The notes beneath the pieces were generated by a model. The model worked only from the letters and a program-made list of their open reading frames with translations. It was not told the DNA's origin and did not search any database. The translations under genes and the position numbers were made by a program. DNA of 64,000 nucleotides from Acetivibrio cellulolyticus CD2 (GTDB lineage: Bacteria; Bacillota; Clostridia; Acetivibrionales; Acetivibrionaceae): the NCBI RefSeq assembly GCF_000179595.2, contig NZ_JH556658.1:895781-959780 (forward strand), given 5' to 3'. Shown here piece after piece: positions 25,640-35,310 of the stretch (position 1 is the first letter of the stretch; every line of letters starts with the position of its first letter).

Positions 25640-25675
25640 AACTATTAAGAAAAAGATTATGATTTCTTAATAGTT
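25640..25675. other. 13-bp hairpin, possible bidirectional terminator
   Basis: AACTATTAAGAAA pairs perfectly with TTTCTTAATAGTT around a 10-base loop. It lies just outside the right end of the IS, in AT-rich DNA with T-rich sequence on the plus side. Before the IS inserted, this was probably part of the region upstream of the gene at 22767-23822. Confidence 0.45.
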
Positions 25676-25792
25676 ATATTTATATATAATCAATGTAAAT
25701 TATAACTTATACGACAAATCATATCAATCCGTTTTTACAACAAAATTAGACTAAAAATTCTGTAGCTGCGCATTTTTCATTTCTCAAACCTC

Positions 25793-26322
25793 ACTTAATA
25801 ACCGAAAGCAGATGCACCCCGTATAGAGCCTTAATCGAGTGTTCCCAATCATCCTTTTGCTCAAGATTTGCAAACTCGATTTCCATATCTCTTGCATGTT
25901 CTTTTCCTAGCTCACTTTAACCAAATGGGAAAAATTTATTTATCCATTCCATATCATTACAATTTTCAATAGTATAAATTGCTCTTCCTCTTATAATTGT
26001 ACTTCCATCACTTACAACCAATGATGGATCGGTTATATACTTCGTGTTTATCACTATTTGCTTTTCCACAATCATATATCGTATTGGTACAAATGTTCCG
26101 ATACTCTTCATTCCATCCAACTGTTGCTCCCATACTTTCTGTAACAAATCTTACAGGTATAAGCGTCCTTCCATTCATATCTATAAAAGGTTTTGCGTCC
26201 GGAAAATTCACTGCTTTGCTATCTACAGTAACACTCACTCCTTCTGCTCCACTTACCAACCAAGGAACGCACACTATAGATACAAGTAATGCCATGATAA
26301 CTGCAAATATTATTTTCTTCAT
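25793..26322 (-). pseudogene. Decayed copy of the copper-amine-oxidase-N surface protein
   Basis: The 5' part (from ATG 26322, ribosome site AGGAGGAC) matches the first 70 residues of the protein at 22767-23822 almost exactly, including signal peptide and NGRTLIPVRFVTES. Then sequence jumps, at about 26073-26100, to the C-terminal region (VEKQIVINTKYITDPSLVVS, NDMEWINKFFPFG), so most of the middle is deleted. Near 25916-25920 a base change turns the SELGKEHARD region out of frame or into a stop. The DNA matches on to 25793. This is a recombined remnant of a former paralogue. Confidence 0.85.
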
Positions 26323-26801
26323 ATCTGTCCTCCTGCTTATTTCAATATACGTACTTACAACCTTTTAGCCGAATAGTTAAAATCATATATAATCAATGTA
26401 TACCTCTATTAGTTGCATTTACTTATTTGCCATACTAACCAAATCAACACTTGAAATTATATCCATTTTTCCCCGAACAGCTTTCTTCTCACATCGATAT
26501 GCTACTACAAATCTTAAAAATTATCTAGATGACCAAAGTCATATTTTCACATCTAATGGTCATAACTTTTATTTCTATAAACCACTTAACTTTCTTCTTA
26601 AACATCTCCTAGTTTCCATACTCTTGCAGCGGCCCAACAAGCTGTTTCGATTCAAAAGCTATTGTTTCGGAGTATGATGTTCTGTCTTTTTACATCCTGC
26701 ACCTACTTTGCAAAAGTATACTTTATAAGTTTATTATTAGTAGTTGTAATGTATATGTTCTTATTATCAATAGCCATCTTATCAGGTAATCATGAATTCA
26801 A
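26323..26801. other. Intergenic, no convincing gene
   Basis: About 480 bp of AT-rich sequence. An open frame on the plus strand (26396-26677) has no ribosome site and no family resemblance. On the minus strand a short frame ending at about 26712 (MAIDNKNIYITTTNNKLIKY) might be a gene scrap. I see no RNA or repeat here. Confidence 0.5.
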
Positions 26802-27950
26802 TTAATTTAATTCTTTACCACTTAATACCTTTATTAAATCTGCTTTTGCAATCAGTTGTCTCTCACCTATTGAATATTTCTCTATAACAATTACTGCCTT
26901 ACCTGTCTCTAAAGGTAAAAGTTTTTCTGCAACATCGGAGTTATTAATTCCTATAGAACTTATCTCTCCAATTGCTTCTAACACAGGTAATTTGGACTTT
27001 GAGTTATTATCTAAAATGAATATACACCCATTTCCATCACCTGTTTCACCCCATTCATATGTACCAGTTAATGTAATCTCACCAGAAAATGTTAGGTCTG
27101 CTATTGAATTCTGATTTTTCTCAATACTTTTGACAGTAAGTCCAGCAATATTTTGTCCAATTTTAATTGAATCTCTTTTTATAATACAAGTATTATAACT
27201 TTCTGAAGTATTCATATTTATTTCTCCCCTACCTTCAATATTTTTACTGCTTAGTAGCAATTCAATTGAATCTCTATCAGCACCATATCCACTTTTATAA
27301 CTAATCATTCCTTTATTCTTTTCCCAAATAATTGTTTCAAAATAACCTGTTGAAACTTGATTATTATAAGAGTGAAATTCCCGCGTATCTCCACTTATTT
27401 CCAAATAGTGGTGATATCCAGATTCCCCTTCACCTAATTCATCTTTAATGACTTTATCTTGGCAAACAATTACGCTATTATCTGGTAATTCCCCACTCAC
27501 CTTTAACTTGTTTAGATTCTCTTCTGTTGGTTCCATTTTATAAATTTTGTCCTTCTGTACATAAAAATACCCCAAACACAACCGCTCATTAGGAATCCCA
27601 TCAATTGGATCCAGCTTAAATTCATATACTTTTCCATCCTTAAGACTAGTAATTTCATTAACTCTTAATGTTACATCTTTTTCTAATGTATCATCAAATA
27701 AAAAAATCCCTTTATAATTCAACTGTAAAATATCACTATTAAAAAACGAATTAGCTTCAGATTGCTCGTCAACAATAGTATTACTAGTAGTAGCGTCAAT
27801 TTCATTTGCATTTGAATCAATTTGCACTTGTGTATTTGACTTATTTGGAATCACATTTTTATCAGAACTATCAGAAGCCTCATTAGGTTTTGCACAACCA
27901 GAAACAAACAAAAAACTAATCATTAGAATTGCTACTATAACATTTCTCAT
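26802..27950 (-). CDS. Lipoprotein, unknown function
   Basis: 382 residues with signal MRNVIVAILMISFLFVSGC (lipobox VSGC), a polar linker rich in Asn, Ser and Asp up to about residue 65, and a beta-rich outer domain of about 310 residues with no family I recognise. GSGENG-like patterns (YEWGETGDGNGCIFILDN) occur late in the chain. A strong ribosome site (AGGGGGA) precedes the ATG. It is the third of three lipoprotein genes lying downstream of the hydrolase at 30485-32707, all on the same strand. Surface anchoring next to a wall-hydrolase gene suggests possible self-protection. That is inference from position. Confidence 0.8.
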   Translation of the reverse strand: MRNVIVAILMISFLFVSGCAKPNEASDSSDKNVIPNKSNTQVQIDSNANEIDATTSNTIVDEQSEANSFFNSDILQLNYKGIFLFDDTLEKDVTLRVNEITSLKDGKVYEFKLDPIDGIPNERLCLGYFYVQKDKIYKMEPTEENLNKLKVSGELPDNSVIVCQDKVIKDELGEGESGYHHYLEISGDTREFHSYNNQVSTGYFETIIWEKNKGMISYKSGYGADRDSIELLLSSKNIEGRGEINMNTSESYNTCIIKRDSIKIGQNIAGLTVKSIEKNQNSIADLTFSGEITLTGTYEWGETGDGNGCIFILDNNSKSKLPVLEAIGEISSIGINNSDVAEKLLPLETGKAVIVIEKYSIGERQLIAKADLIKVLSGKELN

Positions 27951-28071
27951 AATATCCCCCTAACTATATTTCATGGTTATTTTTAAAGATTTTCAATATT
28001 AATTTCACCAAATATAACTCTTCAAAAGCCCTTCAATGCATCAATAAGCAAATAAATGCCTGGTTGACGAT

Positions 28072-28285
28072 CTACAGTATTAGTATCAAATTTGCCCCTC
28101 CATCTAATTTAAGCCCATAAACTTCTATATTTTTTATCAAACTGTTTGCATAATTTGAATCAGTTGCATATCCAGCTTTTTTAGTCCTTTTGCCCAATTT
28201 TATAAATATTCAGAGTTTTTCCTCTAACAAGTGCATGACCATTGCTTACAACCAGTGATGGGTCAGTTAGATATTGCTTCTTATT
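28072..28285 (-). pseudogene. Chimeric gene scrap: surface-protein fragment joined to glucosaminidase fragment
   Basis: From 28285 to about 28205 the minus strand reads KKQYLTDPSLVVSNGHALV, similar in DNA and protein to KYITDPSLVVSDGSTIIRG of the surface-protein copies. After a frame change it continues as KKAGYATDSNYANSLIKNI, the typical C-terminal helix of GH73 glucosaminidases, then a further frame ends in VDRQPGIYLLIDALKGF. Three frames and a fusion mean this is debris, but it shows that another wall hydrolase once lay here. Confidence 0.65.
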
Positions 28286-28295
28286 CGTACATACC

Positions 28296-29312
28296 TTAAA
28301 ATGCTTTAATATTTTGCTTATTCAAAAATTCTGTTACTTCTTTAATAGAATTATTATTTTTAGTACCATTGATTTCATTATTCAAACTATCCATACTTAC
28401 AAATTCACTACCCTTTTGCAAGTAGACCCCAGCAACTTTAAATGGTTCATCTGCATTTGCTCCATGTCCAAAAATATATTCCGATATTACAATTACATCC
28501 TTTAACCCATCTTTATTTATATCTTCAAATGCTACTGCCTTTAGTTCAGAAAAAGTCCATTCATTCCCATAAAATTCCGGAAAAGTGTACCTAACATATC
28601 CTTGCTTATCCACTAAATAAAAATATATTTTTGGAATATCATACTCATTATTCTTACAGCCAGAAACAAAACGAACATTTCCAAAATTATTTAATTCAAC
28701 TTCAAAAGACTGTTCTTCAATAACCTCAAAACCATTCTCCTGCATATCACCCAACTTATAACTGTTACTTTCCATAGATTCTTTTTCGTAATATTTTTGA
28801 TCTAAATTCCAATACTCTTCTCCATTTATATTAATTGTTCCTTCTTCACTATTATAGTCGCTAATACTAATTTCCATTGTCTCTGGTAGACTTAAATATA
28901 CTTCCTTGGTCTCACCGCCAATTATCTCCTTTTCTGAAGATACAGAACCTGAAGCTTCTGATAGAACTCCACCTTCTAATTCTATTTTCTTCTTTACTGT
29001 AAGATAGATTTTATTACCATTTACCTTCCATTCACCCGAATGCTCAATTTCTCTATTTTCTCCATCGTATTGACTATGCTGAAATCTATAAGTACCATCT
29101 TTATTAAAATAGTAAATATGATTATATCCGGCTCCTATGCTTCGGCCACCATATTGCCACATACCAAACAGCTTTTCTTTTATATCGTTTTCTAAGTCAA
29201 CTGATTTGTCGAATGAATTAGAATTTGCTCCATCAAACTGTAAGCATGATACAACTGATAACATTACTATTAAACTACATAAAAATAAAAGTATAATAAT
29301 ACCTCTTCTCAT
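28296..29312 (-). CDS. Lipoprotein with lipocalin-like and repeat-like parts
   Basis: 338 residues. The signal MRRGIIILLFLCSLIVMLSVVSC carries lipobox VVSC. Residues about 45-115 (LFGMWQYGGRSIGAGYNHIY, YYFNKDGTYRF, GEWKVNGNKIYLTV) match the compact beta domain found in many lipocalin-like or DUF5640-type lipoproteins. Later, KAVAFEDINKDGLKDVIVIS has the DxNxDGxxD calcium-loop pattern of FG-GAP/VCBS repeats. The ribosome site GAGGAGAG precedes the ATG. It is the middle one of three lipoprotein genes after the hydrolase at 30485-32707. Confidence 0.8.
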   Translation of the reverse strand: MRRGIIILLFLCSLIVMLSVVSCLQFDGANSNSFDKSVDLENDIKEKLFGMWQYGGRSIGAGYNHIYYFNKDGTYRFQHSQYDGENREIEHSGEWKVNGNKIYLTVKKKIELEGGVLSEASGSVSSEKEIIGGETKEVYLSLPETMEISISDYNSEEGTININGEEYWNLDQKYYEKESMESNSYKLGDMQENGFEVIEEQSFEVELNNFGNVRFVSGCKNNEYDIPKIYFYLVDKQGYVRYTFPEFYGNEWTFSELKAVAFEDINKDGLKDVIVISEYIFGHGANADEPFKVAGVYLQKGSEFVSMDSLNNEINGTKNNNSIKEVTEFLNKQNIKAF

Positions 29313-29445
29313 TAATAACTCTCCTCGTAATTAAGTTTAATACTTCTTTAGAAAATAAATTGGGTGTATAGAACTTATACTGTCCATTCGTATGTATTAT
29401 TGCATGCAACAAGAATCATTAATGTCGGAAATATAAATGTATACC

Positions 29446-29625
29446 TCAAATTTCATTAATAGCTATAAACGTTGAATCTTCTCCCTTTTTGTTTCTAGAA
29501 AAAAACCAAAAAGGATAACTATCAAATTGATATCTTATTTGATAGACTATATTTTCAAGTACTTCATACCAATCTTTACTCATTTCAGCTTTTCCCATTA
29601 TCTTCTGGATCTCATCCAAACTCAT
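29446..29625 (-). CDS. Short open frame, possible gene remnant
   Basis: A 59-codon frame from ATG 29625 encodes MSLDEIQKIMGKAEM and later YQFDSYPFWFFSRN, then ends at 29446. The composition looks like real protein, and SLDEIQKIMGKAE resembles the start of a BamE/SmpA-like lipoprotein module, similar to the VGDELEKVLGLYGKPDG part of the gene upstream at 29678-30460. Upstream, another frame reads VGRDSESEWKII before a stop, as if a longer protein had been frameshifted. There is no clear ribosome site. It is either a tiny gene or, more likely, a decayed one. Confidence 0.4.
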   Translation of the reverse strand: MSLDEIQKIMGKAEMSKDWYEVLENIVYQIRYQFDSYPFWFFSRNKKGEDSTFIAINEI

Positions 29626-29677
29626 TTTATCGAATTATCTTCCATTCACTTTCTGAATCCCTACCTACAATATCATT

Positions 29678-30460
29678 TTAGTTATTTTCATTCTCTTGTT
29701 CTTTCGACGATTTTTCCATATTATAGTCTAAAAATATATATTTCACCTTTTTAAAATCTTGTTCTAAAGTTATATCTAAGTTCAACTCGTCTTTAGAATA
29801 TCTAAGAAAGTATAAACCATCCACATTTTCTGTATCCTTTTCAAAACCATCAGGCTTACCATATAAGCCCAGAACCTTTTCCAACTCATCTCCCACCATT
29901 AATCCACTTTTTGTTGCAAACGATTCAAGATATATGCCTACAATATAACTACTTCCATCTTTGATTTCATCGCCCACATATTCCCTTTCTGAAAACACTA
30001 TAATTCTAATTTCGGGATTACTGTAATTTGGATAACATAAATTCCACCTTCTATACTTGGTATTACCACTTATATAACCTTGATTATTTGCTTCATAATC
30101 TTCAGATAGTCCTAACTTAGCAGTAATATCCTCAATCTTTGTATTTTTATTTATAATCACGTCTTTATAAACTACTTCAAAATCCTCTTCCTTTAGCTCC
30201 TTTTTGTCACTGCCCATTATTTTAGACATGATTTGGCTATCTTTAGTCCCTTCATTATCATTAATTTCAGGACTTTCTTGATCTTTATCCTTTGAAGCTA
30301 TTGATGGAACAGCAGTATTACTAATAGAATCAACCTTTTTTGTATTAGTTACAAGATTTTTAGTTTTGTCCTTATCTAAAATTGATTTATTACATCCACT
30401 TGTTATTAAGACTAAAGAAATCGTTAAAGTTAATATACCTATCCACTTAAACCTATTCAT
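29678..30460 (-). CDS. Lipoprotein with BamE/SmpA-like module
   Basis: 260 residues. Signal MNRFKWIGILTLTISLVLIT is followed by lipobox TSGC. A charged linker lies up to about residue 90. The outer domain contains TKIEDITAKLGLSEDY near residue 120 and MVGDELEKVLGLYGKPDGFE near residue 205, two helix-turn segments typical of the BamE/SmpA (beta-lactamase-inhibitor-like) fold. That fold binds partner proteins. It starts 24 bp after the hydrolase gene at 30485-32707, so it is the best immunity or partner candidate for it. The ribosome site GGAAGG is about 11 bases upstream of the ATG, a little far. Confidence 0.75.
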   Translation of the reverse strand: MNRFKWIGILTLTISLVLITSGCNKSILDKDKTKNLVTNTKKVDSISNTAVPSIASKDKDQESPEINDNEGTKDSQIMSKIMGSDKKELKEEDFEVVYKDVIINKNTKIEDITAKLGLSEDYEANNQGYISGNTKYRRWNLCYPNYSNPEIRIIVFSEREYVGDEIKDGSSYIVGIYLESFATKSGLMVGDELEKVLGLYGKPDGFEKDTENVDGLYFLRYSKDELNLDITLEQDFKKVKYIFLDYNMEKSSKEQENENN

Positions 30461-30484
30461 AAATAATTACACCTTCCTTTAATG

Positions 30485-32707
30485 CTAGTTTTTGGGTATT
30501 CCAACTATAGTCCAATTACCATCAGGTTTACCTTTACTATTTTGAGAATTCTGTTTGGGAACAAATTCATATTGCCTTAATTTGATTCCTTGTGACTTTG
30601 CAATTTTATGCACAACACTATCATCTATACCTGAAATATACTTTTCATAATTGCTTGCCTCACCACCAGTAAGATCATTGTAAATACTTCTTACGCTATT
30701 GCCCCATGCACCATGGCCTGCATATACTCCAGTCTCTACTTTTTTGGTATTCATTCTTATAATCGGTGTTAACCAATTAGCATACTGGAATATATCCCCA
30801 CTTCCCTTTATCCCACTCAAGTTATTATTATTTGACACTGCTTTTCTAAATTCATCACCACAATCAATATAGCCTAATATTTTACCAAAAATCAAGCTAT
30901 TTGCTTTCATCAAATCCAAAGCGTAATTAGTTTCAATGCCATGTTGTCCATCTGCAGCACGGTTAGTACTACTTGTATTAAAACTTCCTGTACCTTCTTG
31001 AATTATGATAGCTAAGAGAAACCGTGGATCTATTTGAATACCATACTGCTTATTAATTTCTTCTGTAGCTTGCCAGATTGCATCTACCTTTTCTTGTGAC
31101 CATTTAATCCCCTTATTTGCAAACCAGTTTTTTAGAGCTTTTTCCTCCTTAGTCGTACCATTTAACTTCATCACAGAAGAAGGAATCCAATCATCGTTAT
31201 GTTTAGCACTATCATTAATGTCATTTGATGTATTACTTCCTACATCAACATTCAAAGAACTTGAATTTGGTATTTTGATAACCTGACCCACAACTATTAA
31301 GTTAGCATTGGAAATATTATTTTGTTTCACTAATTCAGCAACAGTCGTACCATATTTCTCTGCGATTTTGCTAAGGGTATCTCCACTTTTTACTATATAT
31401 TCTACAGTATTACCAGATACTTTTCCATTAGTATTTATATTATGAGATTCAGGAAGGCTTGTAACTTTTCCTTTCAAAAATGGCATTGGATCAATAGGTG
31501 CAGAATCTGATTTTCCAAGGCAATTTCCATCTTTGTTACATTCTCTAACCTCAAAGTGAAGATGAGGCCCTGTTGAATTTCCTGTACTTCCAATATCACC
31601 TATATCCTGGCCTGCTTTAACTTTATCCCCTTTTTTAACATCTATTTTACTCATATGTGCATATCTTATCTGAATCATCTTTCCATTTATTTCAGCATTA
31701 ATATATACAACATTTCCGTATCCGCTTAACCATTGAGCTAATACTACTTCTCCACCAACTGCAGCATTTATATCCTCTCCACTTGCTGCCGAAATATCTA
31801 CTCCACTGTGTCCATTCGGGTGGAGGCTATCTTTAGAACCAAATGGACACGAAATACGCTCTGATGATGGCACAGGCCATACAAATGTCGCTGATTCTAC
31901 TGTATTACTATTTTTTGCAGTGCCTGATCCATCAATAGAGACTGCATTATCCTTTGTGAATATATGATTCCATGTAGTTTTTCCAACCTTACCTCCATAT
32001 TCGCCAAAATTCCAGAGACCATTTTGTTCTTTGTACTTATTTACTGCCGATAATGTATTACTTCCGAACAGTCCATCTTCAACTAGCTTTCTTCCCTTAT
32101 CGTCAGTATAACCCAATTCATTCAGTTTCTTTTGTAGCAATAAAACTTCTTCCTTGTATTTACTTGGATCATAAGACAATATGCCCTTAAGTCCCGGTAT
32201 ATCTGCTTTCTTTATTTCTATTGGCTTTACCTCTTTATTATTCACAGTAACGCCTTTTTCATCGAAGTATTTCTTTATCTCATTTAAAGTTATAATAGTA
32301 CCTATAGGTGAACCGAAAATTCCAAAACCTATTAGTATTTTTAGAATAGATTCTGCCTTTTTCCTTATTGAACTTAGCTTATCAAATATATCTGAAAATA
32401 TATTTCTACCTGATTTCTTCTGGCTTATTTCATTCAAATCCTTTTCGATCATTTTTTCCGCAGCCTCATATGCTTTAACAGTATCAGAAAGGAATTTCGC
32501 TATATCAGTCAAGCTTCTCTCATTCTGATCTACAGCTTCACATACTTTATTAAAATCTCTATCAATATTTCTTTCATACCTTATGTCAGAATCAAGTGAT
32601 TTCCTTATAGTTTGGAGGCTATTCTCTATTTGGCTCAGCTTCTGTGAAAGCTTTTTGAACTCAGCTTCGCAACGTTGTAATTCTTCATTCTTTACTGCTA
32701 TTGACAT
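30485..32707 (-). CDS. T7SS-type wall hydrolase: export domain, peptidoglycan-binding, M23, LysM, lysozyme-like
   Basis: Residues 1-95 are the shared export-type domain (SLDSDIR turn, AYEAAE as YxxxE). A hydrophobic stretch lies at about 120-140. A peptidoglycan-binding-1 domain is at about 186-244 ([31 protein letters not shown]). An M23 peptidase is at about 286-393 (HSGVD, HLHF), with a LysM at about 432-479. The end (about 512-690) is probably lysozyme-like, with [14 protein letters not shown] supplying the likely catalytic Glu. There is no Sec signal. It has its own promoter with the same operator repeats as the WXG100 cassettes, which ties it to the T7SS regulon. The ribosome site is CAGGAGGAT. 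Confidence 0.9.
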   Translation of the reverse strand: MSIAVKNEELQRCEAEFKKLSQKLSQIENSLQTIRKSLDSDIRYERNIDRDFNKVCEAVDQNERSLTDIAKFLSDTVKAYEAAEKMIEKDLNEISQKKSGRNIFSDIFDKLSSIRKKAESILKILIGFGIFGSPIGTIITLNEIKKYFDEKGVTVNNKEVKPIEIKKADIPGLKGILSYDPSKYKEEVLLLQKKLNELGYTDDKGRKLVEDGLFGSNTLSAVNKYKEQNGLWNFGEYGGKVGKTTWNHIFTKDNAVSIDGSGTAKNSNTVESATFVWPVPSSERISCPFGSKDSLHPNGHSGVDISAASGEDINAAVGGEVVLAQWLSGYGNVVYINAEINGKMIQIRYAHMSKIDVKKGDKVKAGQDIGDIGSTGNSTGPHLHFEVRECNKDGNCLGKSDSAPIDPMPFLKGKVTSLPESHNINTNGKVSGNTVEYIVKSGDTLSKIAEKYGTTVAELVKQNNISNANLIVVGQVIKIPNSSSLNVDVGSNTSNDINDSAKHNDDWIPSSVMKLNGTTKEEKALKNWFANKGIKWSQEKVDAIWQATEEINKQYGIQIDPRFLLAIIIQEGTGSFNTSSTNRAADGQHGIETNYALDLMKANSLIFGKILGYIDCGDEFRKAVSNNNNLSGIKGSGDIFQYANWLTPIIRMNTKKVETGVYAGHGAWGNSVRSIYNDLTGGEASNYEKYISGIDDSVVHKIAKSQGIKLRQYEFVPKQNSQNSKGKPDGNWTIVGIPKN

Positions 32708-32747
32708 AATTTATCCTCCTGTACTTATTTATAAAACTATTTCATAT

Positions 32748-32815
32748 ATTATATTTTATCTATATTTGCAAATCAACAATTTCTGACATAATGCTCGTTT
32801 GATGGGATGAAATGC
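32748..32815 (-). promoter_or_regulatory. Promoter with 21-bp-spaced direct repeats (candidate LytTR operator), hydrolase gene
   Basis: On the minus strand, -35 is TTGATT (32771-32776), spacer 17 bp, -10 TATAAT (32748-32753). The repeats GCATTTCATC (32806-32815) and GCATTATGTC (32785-32794) start 21 bp apart, and the second ends 8 bp before -35. This site lies 20 kb from the other two and its surrounding sequence differs, so the conserved spacing is not simply due to recent duplication. Confidence 0.8.
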
Positions 32816-32932
32816 AAAAGGTAGGGATATGCTTCCTACCTTTTTAAGACTAATCCAGTATTATTAAAATCCCAATATTCCAGTTTAATATTTTCATAAT
32901 CAATATTATCCATTAGAGTATTACAATAGGAG

Positions 32933-33790
32933 CTATTTATCGCTAAAGGGTTCAATGTACTTTTTTTCTACTGTAGCAACAGAAGCTCCAGGCAACGACA
33001 AGACATATTCATTTTCTAATTCTTCCATAATTCTCCCCCATGTTAATGAATCTTTTACTATCTCTACACCATCATTTCCATCGATCTTAATAGGGCTCCC
33101 TTTTTTTACATTGACCTCAAGCTCGATATTACTATCGAACTCCTTATAATAACCTAAATCTGACTTTTTAATCCATCCATAGCTAAATGAGTTTGAGTCC
33201 ATATAATAATTCATAGTAATAAAATACCAATCCTTATACTCCGCTGTAACTGTAACTGAATTTCCTTTATAAGCTTTGAATACACTTTTTGAATCTTCTT
33301 CAGGCGTTATAAAAACATCACATTCGCTCAATACATACATAATTTCATTTTCAATATAGCCTATATTACTATTATTTTCGCCTTCAATTACCCATGTTGG
33401 TACAACACCCTCAATAGATATACGAGTAAAAAACTCATCTTTTTTACCAATTATTTTTGCAGCTTTAGTTTGATTGATACCGAATGCATTTAGCTTACAC
33501 AAAGGACCATATGCAGGAACGCTAGGAAAGCCATCATAGTTTTCATATAAATCTATTCTAAACCCATCTTTTAATACACCATCGCAAACTTCTGCATTTT
33601 CAACTTCTGGTTCTTCACCTTTTACAGTCTTAATTTCTACACCCTCAACACTGCTTAAATTAGCTATTTGGTTATTTTCCATTAATATTGTATTCTTTCT
33701 TTTTAATTGTCTGTTTTCGACAAACATTGATAAACTAATAATTACGGAACAAGCTAAAATCAACGAAACAACAATTTTTCTTATTTTCAT
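32933..33790 (-). CDS. Membrane-anchored extracellular protein with SH3-like part
   Basis: 285 residues. One N-terminal helix (IVVSLILACSVIISLSMFV) without lipobox is followed by a coiled-coil stretch (ENRQLKRKNTILMENNQ) and an outer domain. The segment VFKAYKGNSVTVTAEYKDWY followed by FSYGWIKKSDLGYY has the pattern of a bacterial SH3-like domain. The second ATG (33790) has AAGGGGA seven bases upstream. The first would overlap it. It lies between two hydrolase genes. Its last codons occur again, inverted, at 34235-34279, a sign of local rearrangement. Confidence 0.75.
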   Translation of the reverse strand: MKIRKIVVSLILACSVIISLSMFVENRQLKRKNTILMENNQIANLSSVEGVEIKTVKGEEPEVENAEVCDGVLKDGFRIDLYENYDGFPSVPAYGPLCKLNAFGINQTKAAKIIGKKDEFFTRISIEGVVPTWVIEGENNSNIGYIENEIMYVLSECDVFITPEEDSKSVFKAYKGNSVTVTAEYKDWYFITMNYYMDSNSFSYGWIKKSDLGYYKEFDSNIELEVNVKKGSPIKIDGNDGVEIVKDSLTWGRIMEELENEYVLSLPGASVATVEKKYIEPFSDK

Positions 33791-33893
33791 GACCATTCCC
33801 CTTTTTAATAATATGTTACTTTATATTTGAAAAGCTTATTGTCATTACTTGTAAAATATATAATACCCCCTTTTTGGGCAAAAAGAAGGATGG

Positions 33894-34240
33894 TCATCCG
33901 AAGTCAACCGCCATTACATCACAATCACCCTTACCCGTCCCAGAAGAAACATCGCCCCCAGAATTTGGTACAACAACATCCGACTTAGGCTTAGTTGATA
34001 TATCATGTTTCGGTATTTTAATTATCTGACCAACGGATATAATGTTTACATTCTGAATATTATTGAATTCTGCCAGTTCTGCTACAGTCGTATCATATTG
34101 TTTAGCAATTTTGCTTAGCGTATCCCCAGACTTTACTACATATTCTTTGCAAACTGTATTTGTAGTCTGTTGTGTAGCATTTACATTGGTATTCGTTATA
34201 GGCTTACTCTGTGTATTTATACTATTTGTACCTAGCTACA
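33894..34240 (-). pseudogene. LysM fragment, partial copy of the hydrolase at 35311-37686
   Basis: The minus strand from about 34240 reads [20 protein letters not shown], then a full LysM ([30 protein letters not shown]) and a short unrelated tail ending at 33894. The DNA is nearly identical to 35950-36210. There is no start codon, signal or N-terminal part, so it is a leftover of a duplication. The break at about 34240 joins directly to an inverted scrap of another gene. Confidence 0.85.
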
Positions 34241-34279
34241 GTAGAAAAAAATATGTTGAACCCTTTAGCGAGAAATAAT
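34235..34279 (+). pseudogene. Inverted scrap of the 3' end of the gene at 32933-33790
   Basis: The plus strand encodes YSRKKYVEPFSEK followed by a stop, matching the last residues VEKKYIEPFSDK of the membrane-anchored protein on the minus strand. DNA identity covers about 45 bp in opposite orientation. A shorter piece (GAACCCTTTAGTGA) recurs near 37709 right in front of another hydrolase gene. Confidence 0.75.
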
Positions 34280-34290
34280 TTCCGTCGGCT

Positions 34291-34335
34291 TTAAGTACTA
34301 TATAATTGCAGTAGCTGCAATTATATAGTACTTAA
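34291..34335. terminator. Perfect 21-bp inverted repeat, probable terminator
   Basis: TTAAGTACTATATAATTGCAG (34291-34311) is matched perfectly by its complement at 34315-34335 with a 3-base loop. It lies between the scrap of the membrane-protein gene and the end of the lipoprotein gene at 34379-35035. On the minus strand it follows that gene by 44 bp. No long T-run follows, so its strength as a terminator is uncertain, and a protein-binding palindrome is the alternative. Confidence 0.55.
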
Positions 34336-34378
34336 GGACAAACAGATCTTCAAAATATTTGATATCGAATCAATCACA

Positions 34379-35035
34379 TTACTTGGCATTGGTTTGTGCA
34401 AAAACTTCTGTAAATCCATTACTGCTTGACCAAATGACAATAAGGTTTTTAGTGTTGTCAATCTTCACTCCATTATTTGGTTCTAAAATATTTTTTGCAC
34501 CCATTGGGTAAAAATAAACAGCCCAGTTGATGGCGACATTTTGATCTGTGAGGGAAGCATCGAGTGAATCTCCATTATTTTCGAACGTAAGAGTATGTGA
34601 ACCCGCACTATCCTTAAGTGTATTTCCCTGAATGACCAAGTCCCCATTGCCATGTACGATTTTGTCACTTGAGACAGAGAGGGTAGAAAGTGAACCCGCT
34701 TTCCACTGCTCCCCAGTGCCGTTATGTGGGTTTACTGCATAAGCCACTCCTGTCCAAGTGCCTAGCAAACTCGTATAATTCCCAGCTTGAATTTGTGTAA
34801 GGTTCATTCCTGTAGCTTGTATATCCTGAGTTGAACTGGAAGCATTTGTCGAAACGCTTGTCGATGTTGAAGAGTAAACAGATGAACTTTGGGAAGACAC
34901 TGAGGATTCATCTGACGGTGTAGCTGCATTGATTGAAACACTTGAGTTATTAGATGACGCGTTGTCATTGTTACCACATGCGGTAAGGGATAGCATAAGT
35001 ACCAAGGTCAGTGCAAAAACGAAAAACCTCTTCAT
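34379..35035 (-). CDS. Lipoprotein with DUF6287-like domain
   Basis: 218 residues from ATG 35035 (GGGAGG nine bases upstream). The signal ends in lipobox LTAC. A Ser/Thr-rich linker of about 55 residues follows, then a domain beginning MNLTQIQAGNYTSLLGTWTG. This matches the start of DUF6287, a lipoprotein domain of unknown function found in many Gram-positive bacteria (I/A-GxYSSLxGTW). The gene has more GC and more third-position G/C than its neighbours and its own strong promoter, which suggests arrival by transfer. It lies next to the hydrolase at 35311-37686, so an immunity role is possible. Confidence 0.8.
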   Translation of the reverse strand: MKRFFVFALTLVLMLSLTACGNNDNASSNNSSVSINAATPSDESSVSSQSSSVYSSTSTSVSTNASSSTQDIQATGMNLTQIQAGNYTSLLGTWTGVAYAVNPHNGTGEQWKAGSLSTLSVSSDKIVHGNGDLVIQGNTLKDSAGSHTLTFENNGDSLDASLTDQNVAINWAVYFYPMGAKNILEPNNGVKIDNTKNLIVIWSSSNGFTEVFAQTNAK

Positions 35036-35174
35036 ATTGAAAACCTCCCGATTTAATAAGCTTTTGAGAAAAACCATACTTTAAGATGGTATGAAACTTT
35101 TTCTGTAAATTGCTTTCTATGATAATTTTTTATGGGGCTTGTGAGCCAGATTTTGGCTTTCAAGCCTTGATTAC

Positions 35175-35203
35175 AATATATAGAAATGCAAATAGCTTGT
35201 CAA
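35175..35203 (-). promoter_or_regulatory. Sigma-A promoter for the DUF6287 lipoprotein
   Basis: On the minus strand, TTGACA (35198-35203) and TATATT (35175-35180) are separated by exactly 17 bp. It lies 140 bp upstream of the ATG at 35035. It has no direct-repeat operator of the T7SS type. The surrounding 35090-35300 sequence contains no gene. Confidence 0.75.
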
Positions 35204-35310
35204 GAGCACCCTTGAAAAGGGCGTTTATATATCTTGACTGGCCGTTTGCTTTAATGCTCTGCAAACTCTTTTCAATGCCTCCACCCGATCAGGGCAGAGG
35301 CATTAGTTAA

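Noticed and set aside
26396-26677. Plus-strand 93-codon open frame in the gap after the decayed surface-protein gene
   Set aside because: No ribosome site and an irregular, low-complexity amino-acid mix. It could be chance in AT-rich DNA.
34063-34278. Plus-strand open frame across the rearrangement scar
   Set aside because: Most of it is antisense to a LysM fragment. Only the last codons are real sequence, an inverted gene scrap.
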